Assembly: GCA_963921935.1 (NCBI GenBank)
Contig: OY998180.1
Span: 62,001 to 126,000 of the forward strand
Length of the DNA stretch: 64,000 nucleotides
From: Galeruca laticollis
Taxonomy: Eukaryota; Arthropoda; Insecta; Coleoptera; Chrysomelidae
Reading direction: 5' to 3'
The notes beneath the pieces were generated by a model. That model was not told the DNA's origin. It saw only the letters and a list, made by a program, of their open reading frames with translations, and did not search any database. Shown here piece by piece: positions 49,863-61,500 of this stretch. The first letter of the stretch is position 1, and each line of letters opens with the position of its first letter. The position numbers were made by a program, and so were the translations under genes.

Positions 49863-52800
49863 TTGATTCTTACGATGATGAAAAAACTTTTCATACGACA
49901 GAAGAAAAAATTAGATGTTAAGATATTAACGGAAACGAGTAGGTGGGGTGAATTTCACTCTCTTAGAAAAATGTTGAAGAACGGGACCACCACACAACAA
50001 TTCTATATCGATCCTAATATATTTTCTATAAGTTTGATGATGAAACGACATTTCTTAGAGTTAAAATATAAAATGCGAGTAAGTGGGGTGAATCTCACCC
50101 TCTTAGAAAAATGTTAAAGGAACGTGACCACCACACAACAATTCTATATCAATTCAAATATATTTTCTATATATTTTAATGATGAAACGACTTTTCCCAG
50201 ACAGTTAAAAAAATAAAATGTGAGAAGCTAATGAAAAATAGTTGGTGTGGTGAATTTCACCCTCTTAGAAAATACTTAAGGGAATGTGACTACTCCACAA
50301 CGATTCTATATAGATTCTTATGAATTTTCCCCAAATATGATGATGAAACAACTTTACCTAGACAGTTGAAAAAATAAAATGTTAAGATATTAACGAAAAC
50401 GAGTAGGTGGGGTGAATTTTACCATTTTAGAAAAATGTTAAAGGAATGGGACCACCACACAACAATTCTATATCAATTCTAATGTATTTTCTATAAGTTT
50501 GATGATGAAACAACTTTCCCTAGACATTTACAAACATAAAATGTGAGATAGTAATGAAAAAGAATGCGCGGAGGGAAATTCACCCTCTTAGAAAATTCTT
50601 AAGGGAATGTTACTACTCCACAACGACTCTATATCGATTCTTATGGATTTTCCCCAAATATGATGATGAAACAACTTTACCTAGACAGTTGAAAAAATAA
50701 AATGTTAAGATATTAACGAAAACGAGTAGGTGGGGTGAATTTTACCATTTTAGAAAAATGTTAAAGGAACGGGACCACCACACAACAATTCTAATGTATT
50801 TTCTATAGGTTTGATGATGAAACAACTTTCCCTAGACATTTACAAACATAAAATGTGAGATAGTAATGAAAAAGAATGCGCGGAGGGAAATTCACCCTCT
50901 TAGAAAATTCTTAAGGGATTGTTACTACTCCACAACGACTCTATATCGATTCTTATGAATTTTCCCCAAATATGATGATGAAACAACTTTACCTAGACAG
51001 TTGAAAAAATAAAATGTTAAGATATTAACGAAAACGAGTAGGTGGGGTGAATTTTACCATTTTAGAAAAATGTTAAAGGAACGGGACCCCCACACAACAA
51101 TTCTATATCAATTCTAATGTATTTTCTGTAAGTTTGATGATGAAACAACTTTCCCTAGACATTTACAAACATAAAATGTGAGATAGTAATGAAAAAGAAT
51201 GCGCGGGGGGGAATTTACCCTCTTAGAAAAATCTTAAGGGAATATGACTACCTCACAACTATTCTATATCGATTCTTATAAATTTTCCATAAATATGACG
51301 ATGAAAAAACTTCCCTGACAGTTAAAAAAATAAAATGTGAGAAGCTAATGAAAAATAGTTGGTGTGGTGAATTTCACCCTCTTAGAAAATTCTTAAGGGA
51401 AGAACGGGACCACCACACAACAATTCTATATCAATTCTAATGTATTTTCTATAAGTTTGATGATGAAACAACTTTCCCTAGACATTTACAAATATAAAAT
51501 GTGAGATAGTAATGAAAAAGAATGCGCGGAGGGAAATTCACCCTCTTAGAAAATTCTTAAGGGAATGTTACTACTCCACAACGACTCTATATCGATTCTT
51601 ATGAATTTTCCTCAAATATGATGATGAAACAACTTTACCTAGACAGTTGAAAAAATAAAATGTTAAGATATTAACGAAAACGAGTAGGTGGGATGAATTT
51701 TACCATTTTAGAAAAATGTTAAAGGAACGGGACCACCACACAACAATTCTATATCAATTCTAATGTATTTTCTATAAGTTTGATGATGAAACAACTTTCC
51801 CTAGACATTTACAAACATAAAATGTGAGATAGTAATGAAAAAGAATGCGCGGAGGGAAATTCACACTCTTAGAAAATTCTTAAGGGAATGTTACTACTCC
51901 ACAACGACTCTATATCGATTCTTATGAATTTTCCCCAAATATGATGATGAAACAACTTTACCTAGGCAGTTGAAAAAATAAAATGTTAAGATATTAACGA
52001 AAACGAGTAGGTGGGGTGAATTTTACCATTTTAGAAAAATGTTAAAGGAACGGGACCACCACACAACAATTCTATATCAATTCTAATGTATTTTCTATAA
52101 GTTTGATGATGAAACAACTTTCCCTAGACATTTACAAATATAAAATGTGAGATAGTAATGAAAAAGAATGCGCGGAGGGAAATGGGAATGTTACTACTCC
52201 ACAACGACTCTATATCGATTCTTATGAATTTTCCTCAAATATGATGATGAAACAACTTTACCTAGACAGTTGAAAAAATAAAATGTTAAGATATTAACGA
52301 AAACGAGTAGGTGGGATGAATTTTACCATTTTAGAAAAATGTTAAAGGAACGGGACCACCACACAACAATTCTATATCGATCCTAATATATTTTCTATAA
52401 GTTTGATGATGAAACAACTTTCCCTAGACATTTACAAAAATAAAATGTAAGATAGTAATGAAAAAGAATGCGCGGGGGGGAATTTACCCTCTTAGAAAAA
52501 TCTTAAGGGAATATGACTACCTCACAACTATTCTATATCGATTCTTATAAATTTTCCATAAATATGACGATGAAAAAACTTCCCTGACAGTTAAAAAAAT
52601 AAAATGTGAGAAGCTAATGAAAAATAGTTGGTGTGGTGAATTTCACCCTCTTAGAAAATACTTAAGGGAATGTGACTACTCCACAACGATTCTATATAGA
52701 TTCTTATGAATTTTCCCCAAATATGATGATGAAACAACTTTACCTAGACAGTTGAAAAAATAAAATGTTAAGATATTAACGAAAACGAGTAGGTGGGGTG

Positions 52801-55800
52801 AATTTTACCATTTTAGAAAAATGTTAAAGGAATGGGACCACCACACAACAATTCTATATCAATTCTAATGTATTTTCTATAAGTTTGATGATGAAACAAC
52901 TTTCCCTAGACATTTACAAACATAAAATGTGAGATAGTAATGAAAAAGAATGCGCGGAGGGAAATTCACCCTCTTAGAAAATTCTTAAGGGAATGTTACT
53001 ACTCCACAACGACTCTATATCGATTCTTATGGATTTTCCCCAAATATGATGATGAAACAACTTTACCTAGACAGTTGAAAAAATAAAATGTTAAGATATT
53101 AACGAAAACGAGTAGGTGGGGTGAATTTTACCATTTTAGAAAAATGTTAAAGGAACGGGACCACCACACAACAATTCTATATCAATTCTAATGTATTTTC
53201 TATAAGTTTGATGATGAAACAACTTTCCCTAGACATTTACAAATATAAAATGTGAGATAGTAATGAAAAAGAATGCGCGGAGGGAAATGGGAATGTTACT
53301 ACTCCACAACGACTCTATATCGATTCTTATGAATTTTCCTCAAATATGATGATGAAACAACTTTACCTAGACAGTTGAAAAAATAAAATGTTAAGATATT
53401 AACGAAAACGAGTAGGTGGGATGAATTTTACCATTTTAGAAAAATGTTAAAGGAACGGGACCACCACACAACAATTCTATATCGATCCTAATATATTTTC
53501 TATAAGTTTGATGATGAAACAACTTTCCCTAGACATTTACAAAAATAAAATGTAAGATAGTAATGAAAAAGAATGCGCGGGGGGGAATTTACCCTCTTAG
53601 AAAAATCTTAAGGGAATATGACTACCTCACAACTATTCTATATCGATTCTTATAAATTTTCCATAAATATGACGATGAAAAAACTTCCCTGACAGTTAAA
53701 AAAATAAAATGTGAGAAGCTAATGAAAAATAGTTGGTGTGGTGAATTTCACCCTCTTAGAAAATTCTTAAGGGAATGTTACTACTCCACAACGATTCTAT
53801 ATAGATTCTTCTGAATTTTCCCCAAATATGATGATGAAACAACTTTTCCTAGACAGTTGAAAAAATAAAATGTTAAGATATTCACCCTCTTAGAAAAGTG
53901 GTAAATGAACGGGACCACCACACAACAATTCTATATCGATCCTAATATATTTTCTATAAGTGTGATGATGAAACAACTTTCCCTAGACATTTACAAAAAT
54001 AAAATGTAAGATAGTAATGAAAAAGAATGCGCCGGGGGAATTTACCCTCTTAGAAAAATCTTAAGGGAATGTGACTACTTCACAACTATTCTATATCGAT
54101 TCTTATAAATTTTCCATAAATATGACGAAGAAAAAACTTTTCCCTGACAGTTAAAAAAATAAAATGTGAGAATCTAATGAAAAATAGTTGATGTGGTGAA
54201 TTTCTTCCTCTTAGAAAATTCTTAAGGGAATGTTACTACTCCACAACGACTCTATATCGATTCTTATGAATTTTCCCCAAATATGATGATGAAACAACTT
54301 TACCTAGACAGTTGAAAAAATAAAATGTTAAGATATTAACGAAAACGAGTAGGTGGGGTGAATTTCACTCTCTTAGAAAAATGTTGAAGAACGGGACCAC
54401 CACACAACAATTCTATATCGATCCTAATATATTTTCTATAAGTTTGATGATGAAACGACATTTCTTAGAGTTAAAATATAAAATGCGAGTAAGTGGGGTG
54501 AATCTCACCATCTTAGAAAAATGTTAAAGGAACGTGACCACCACACAACAATTCTATATCGATTCAAATATATTTTCTATATATTTTAATGATGAAACGA
54601 CTTTTCCCAGACAGTTAAAAAAATAAAATGTGAGAAGCTAATGAAAAATAGTTGGTGTGGTGAATTTCACCCTCTTAGAAAATACTTAAGGGAATGTGAC
54701 TACTCCACAACGATTCTATATTGATTCTTACGATGATGAAAAAACTTTTCATACGACAGTTGAAAAAATAAGATGTTAAGATATTAACGGAAACGAGTAG
54801 GTGGGGTGAATTTTACCATTTTAGAAAAATATTAAAGGAACGGGACCACCACACAACAATTCTATATCAATTCTAATGTATTTTCTATAAGTTTGATGAT
54901 GAAACAACTTTCCCTAGACATTTACAAACATAAAATGTGAGATAGTAATGAAAAAGAATGCGCGGAGGGAAATTCACCCTCTTAGAAAATTCTTAAGGGA
55001 ATGTTACTACTCCACAACGACTCTATATCGATTCTTATGAATTTTCCCCAAATATGATGATGAAACAACTTTACCTAGACAGTTGAAAAAATAAAATGTT
55101 AAGATATCAACGAAAACGAGTAGGTGGGGTGAATTTTACCATTTTAGAAAAATGTTAAAGGAACGGGACCCCCACACAACAATTCTATATCAATTCTAAT
55201 GTATTTTCTGTAAGTTTGATGATGAAACAACTTTCCCTAGACATTTACAAACATAAAATGTGAGATAGTAATGAAAAAGAATGCGCGGAGGGAAATTCAC
55301 CCTCTTAGAAAATTCTCAAGGGAATGTTACTACTCCACAACGACTCTATATCGATTCTTATGAATTTTCCCCAAATATGATGATGAAACAACTTTACCTA
55401 GACAGTTGAAAAAATAAAATGTTAAGATATTAACGAAAACGAGTAGGTGGGGTGAATTTTACCATTTTAGAAAAATGTTGCAGGAACGGGACCACCACAC
55501 AACAATTCTATATCGATCCTAATATATTTTCTATAAGTTTGATGATGAAACAACTTTCCCTAGACATTTACAAAAATAAAATGTAAGATAGTAATGAAAA
55601 AGAATGCGCGGGGGGGAATTTACCCTCTTAGAAAAATCTTAAGGGAATATGACTACCTCACAACTATTCTATATCGATACTTATAAATTTTCCATAAATA
55701 TGACGATGAAAAAACTTTTCCCTGACAGTTAAGAAAATAAAATGTGAGAAGCTAATGAAAAATAGTTGGTGTGGTGAATTTCACCCTCTTAGAAAATTCT

Positions 55801-58559
55801 TAAGGGAATGTTACTACTCCACAACGATTCTATATAGATTCTTCTGAATTTTCCCCAAATATGATGATGAAAAAACTTTTCATACGACAGTTGAAAAAAT
55901 AAGATGTTAAGATATTAACGAAAACGAGTAGGTGGGGTGAATTTCACCCTCTTAGAAAAATGGTAAATGAACGGGACCACCACACAACAATTCTATATCG
56001 ATCCTAATATATTTTCTATAAGTGTGATGATGAAACAACTTTCCCTAGACATTTACAAAAAAAAAATGTAAGATAGTAATGAAAAAGAATGCGCGGGGGG
56101 GAATTTGCCCTCTTAGAAAAATCTTAAGGGAATGTGACTACTTCACAACTATTCTATATCGATTCTTATAAATTTTCCATAAATATGACGATGAAAAAAC
56201 TTTTCCCTGACAGTTAAAAAAATAAAATGTGAGAATCTAATGAAAAATAGTTGATGTGGTGAATTTCATCCTCTTAGAAAATTCTTAAGGGAATGTTACT
56301 ACTCCACAACTATTCTATATAGATTCTTTTGAATTTTCCCCAAATATGATGATGAAACAACTTTACCTAGACAGTTGAAAAAATAAAATGTTAAGATATT
56401 AACGAAAACGAGTAGGTGGGGTGAATTTTACCATTTTAGAAAAATGTTAAAGGAACGGGACCACCACACAACAATTCTATATCAATTCTAATGTATTTTC
56501 TATAAGTTTGATGATGAAACAACTTTCCCTAGACATTTACAAACATAAAATGTGAGATAGTAATGAAAAAGAATGCGCGGAGGGAAATTCACCCTCTTAG
56601 AAAATTCTTAAGGGAATGTTACTACTCCACAACGACTCTATATCGATTCTTATGAATTTTCCCCAAATATGATGATGAAACAACTTTACCTAGACAGTTG
56701 AAAAAATAAAATGTTAAGATATTAACGAAAACGAGTAGGTGGGGTGAATTTTACCATTTTAGAAAAATGTTGCAGGAACGGGACCACCACACAACAATTC
56801 TATATCGATCCTAATATATTTTCTATAAGTTTGATGATGAAACAACTTTCCCTAGACATTTACAAAAATAAAATGTAAGATAGTAATGAAAAAGAATGCG
56901 CGGGGGGGAATTTACCCTCTTAGAAAAATCTTAAGGGAATATGACTACCTCACAACTATTCTATATCGATACTTATAAATTTTCCATAAATATGACGATG
57001 AAAAAACTTTTCCCTGACAGTTAAAAAAATAAAATGTGAGAAGCTAATGAAAAATAGTTGGTGTGGTGAATTTCACCCTCTTAGAAAATTCTTAAGGGAA
57101 TGTTACTACTCCACAACGATTCTATATAGATTCTTCTGAATTTTCCCCAAATATGATGATGAAACAACTTTACCTAGACAGTTGAAAAAATAAAATGTTA
57201 AGATATTAACGAAAACGAGTAGGTGGGGTGAATTTTACCATTTTAGAAAAATGTTAAAGGAACGGGACCACCACACAACAATTCTATATCAATTCTAATG
57301 TATTTTCTATAAGTTTGATGATGAAACAACTTTCCCTAGACATTTACAAACATAAAATGTGAGATAGTAATGAAAAAGAATGCGCGGAGGGAAATTCACC
57401 CTCTTAGAAAATTCTTAAGGGAATGTTACTACTCCACAACGACTCTATATCGATTCTTATGAATTTTCCCCAAATATGATGATGAAACAACTTTACCTAG
57501 ACAGTTGAAAAAATAAAATGTTAAGATATTAACGAAAACGAGTAGGTGGGGTGAATTTTACCATTTTAGAAAAATGTTAAAGGAACGGGACCACCACACA
57601 ACAATTCTATATCAATTCTAATGTATTTTCTATAAGTTTGATGATGAAACAACTTTCCCTAGACATTTACAAACATAAAATGTGAGATAGTAATGAAAAA
57701 GAATGCGCGGAGGGAAATTCACCCTCTTAGAAAATTCTTAAGGGATTGTTACTACTCCACAACGACTCTATATCGATTCTTATGAATTTTCCCCAAATAT
57801 GATGATGAAACAACTTTACCTAGACAGTTGAAAAAATAAAATGTTAAGATATTAACGAAAACGAGTAGGTGGGATGAATTTTACCATTTTAGAAAAATGT
57901 TAAAGGAACGGGACCACCACACAACAATTCTATATCAATTCTAATGTATTTTCTATAAGTTTGATGATGAAACAACTTTCCCTAGACATTTACAAACATA
58001 AAATGTGAGATAGTAATGAAAAAGAATGCGCGGAGGGAAATTCACACTCTTAGAAAATTCTTAATGGAATGTTACTACTGCACAACGATTCTATATAGAT
58101 TCTTATGAATTTTCCCCAAATATAATGATGAAACAACTTTACCTAGACAGTTGAAAAAATAAAATGTTAAGATATTAACGAAAACGAGTAGGTGGGGTGA
58201 ATTTCACTCTCTTAGAAAAATGTTGAAGAACGGGACCACCACACAACAATTCTATATCGATCCTAATATATTTTCTATAAGTTTGATGATGAAACGACAT
58301 TTCTTAGAGTTAAAATATAAAATGCGAGTAAGTGGGGTGAATCTCACCCTCTTAGAAAAATGTTAAAGGAACGTGACCACCACACAACAATTCCATATCG
58401 ATTCAAATATATTTTCTATATATTTTAATGATGAAACGACTTTTCCCAGACAGTTAAAAAAATAAAATGTGAGAAGCTAATGAAAAATAGTTGGTGTGGT
58501 GAATTTCACCCTCTTAGAAAATACTTAAGGGAATGTGAATACTCCACAACGATTCTATA
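49863..58559. repeat. HOR copy 5, recombinant long form (8,697 bp)
   Basis: The first 2.8 kb follows the long form: the CTATAGG box is at about 50800. At about 52650 the sequence jumps back to an earlier HOR position, so GGAATGTGAC at 50281 recurs at 52667, a 2,386-bp step. The rest follows the short form. Arithmetic agrees: 6,311 + 2,386 = 8,697. It also carries a replaced patch near 51206-51405. Confidence 0.85.
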
Positions 58560-61500
58560 TTGATTCTTACGATGATGAAAAAACTTTTCATACGACAGAA
58601 GAAAAAATTAGATGTTAAGATATTAACGGAAACGAGTAGGTGGGGTGAATTTCACTCTCTTAGAAAAATGTTGAAGAACGGGACCACCACACAACAATTC
58701 TATATCGATCCTAATATATTTTCTATAAGTTTGATGATGAAACGACATTTCTTAGAGTTAAAATATAAAATGCGAGTAAGTGGGGTGAATCTCACCCTCT
58801 TAGAAAAATGTTAAAGGAACGTGACCACCACACAACAATTCTATATCAATTCAAATATATTTTCTATATATTTTAATGATGAAACGACTTTTCCCAGACA
58901 GTTAAAAAAATAAAATGTGAGAAGCTAATGAAAAATAGTTGGTGTGGTGAATTTCACCCTCTTAGAAAATACTTAAGGGAATGTGACTACTCCACAACGA
59001 TTCTATATAGATTCTTATGAATTTTCCCCAAATATGATGATGAAACAACTTTACCTAGACAGTTGAAAAAATAAAATGTTAAGATATTAACGAAAACGAG
59101 TAGGTGGGGTGAATTTTACCATTTTAGAAAAATGTTAAAGGAATGGGACCACCACACAACAATTCTATATCAATTCTAATGTATTTTCTATAAGTTTGAT
59201 GATGAAACAACTTTCCCTAGACATTTACAAACATAAAATGTGAGATAGTAATGAAAAAGAATGCGCGGAGGGAAATTCACCCTCTTAGAAAATTCTTAAG
59301 GGAATGTTACTACTCCACAACGACTCTATATCGATTCTTATGGATTTTCCCCAAATATGATGATGAAACAACTTTACCTAGACAGTTGAAAAAATAAAAT
59401 GTTAAGATATTAACGAAAACGAGTAGGTGGGGTGAATTTTACCATTTTAGAAAAATGTTAAAGGAACGGGACCACCACACAACAATTCTAATGTATTTTC
59501 TATAGGTTTGATGATGAAACAACTTTCCCTAGACATTTACAAACATAAAATGTGAGATAGTAATGAAAAAGAATGCGCGGAGGGAAATTCACCCTCTTAG
59601 AAAATTCTTAAGGGATTGTTACTACTCCACAACGACTCTATATCGATTCTTATGAATTTTCCCCAAATATGATGATGAAACAACTTTACCTAGACAGTTG
59701 AAAAAATAAAATGTTAAGATATTAACGAAAACGAGTAGGTGGGGTGAATTTTACCATTTTAGAAAAATGTTAAAGGAACGGGACCCCCACACAACAATTC
59801 TATATCAATTCTAATGTATTTTCTGTAAGTTTGATGATGAAACAACTTTCCCTAGACATTTACAAACATAAAATGTGAGATAGTAATGAAAAAGAATGTG
59901 CGAAGGGAAATTCACCCTCTTAGAAAATTCTCAAGGGAATGTTACTACTCCACAACGACTCTATATCGTTTCTTATGAATTTTCCCCAAATATGATGATG
60001 AAACAACTTTACCTAGACAGTTGAAAAAATAAAATGTTAAGATATTAACGAAAACGAGTAGGTGGGGTGAATTTCACCATTTTAGAAAAATGTTAAAGGA
60101 ACGGGACCACCACACAACAATTCTATATCAATTCTAATGTATTTTCTATAAGTTTGATGATGAAACAACTTTCCCTAGACATTTACAAATATAAAATGTG
60201 AGATAGTAATGAAAAAGAATGCGCGGAGGGAAATTCACCCTCTTAGAAAATTCTTAAGGGAATGTTACTACTCCACAACGACTCTATATCGATTCTTATG
60301 AATTTTCCTCAAATATGATGATGAAACAACTTTACCTAGACAGTTGAAAAAATAAAATGTTAAGATATTAACGAAAACGAGTAGGTGGGATGAATTTTAC
60401 CATTTTAGAAAAATGTTAAAGGAACGGGACCACCACACAACAATTCTATATCAATTCTAATGTATTTTCTATAAGTTTGATGATGAAACAACTTTCCCTA
60501 GACATTTACAAACATAAAATGTGAGATAGTAATGAAAAAGAATGCGCGGAGGGAAATTCACACTCTTAGAAAATTCTTAAGGGAATGTTACTACTCCACA
60601 ACGACTCTATATCGATTCTTATGAATTTTCCCCAAATATGATGATGAAACAACTTTACCTAGGCAGTTGAAAAAATAAAATGTTAAGATATTAACGAAAA
60701 CGAGTAGGTGGGGTGAATTTTACCATTTTAGAAAAATGTTAAAGGAACGGGACCACCACACAACAATTCTATATCAATTCTAATGTATTTTCTATAAGTT
60801 TGATGATGAAACAACTTTCCCTAGACATTTACAAATATAAAATGTGAGATAGTAATGAAAAAGAATGCGCGGAGGGAAATGGGAATGTTACTACTCCACA
60901 ACGACTCTATATCGATTCTTATGAATTTTCCTCAAATATGATGATGAAACAACTTTACCTAGACAGTTGAAAAAATAAAATGTTAAGATATTAACGAAAA
61001 CGAGTAGGTGGGATGAATTTTACCATTTTAGAAAAATGTTAAAGGAACGGGACCACCACACAACAATTCTATATCGATCCTAATATATTTTCTATAAGTT
61101 TGATGATGAAACAACTTTCCCTAGACATTTACAAAAATAAAATGTAAGATAGTAATGAAAAAGAATGCGCGGGGGGGAATTTACCCTCTTAGAAAAATCT
61201 TAAGGGAATATGACTACCTCACAACTATTCTATATCGATTCTTATAAATTTTCCATAAATATGACGATGAAAAAACTTCCCTGACAGTTAAAAAAATAAA
61301 ATGTGAGAAGCTAATGAAAAATAGTTGGTGTGGTGAATTTCACCCTCTTAGAAAATTCTTAAGGGAATGTTACTACTCCACAACGATTCTATATAGATTC
61401 TTCTGAATTTTCCCCAAATATGATGATGAAACAACTTTTCCTAGACAGTTGAAAAAATAAAATGTTAAGATATTCACCCTCTTAGAAAAGTGGTAAATGA

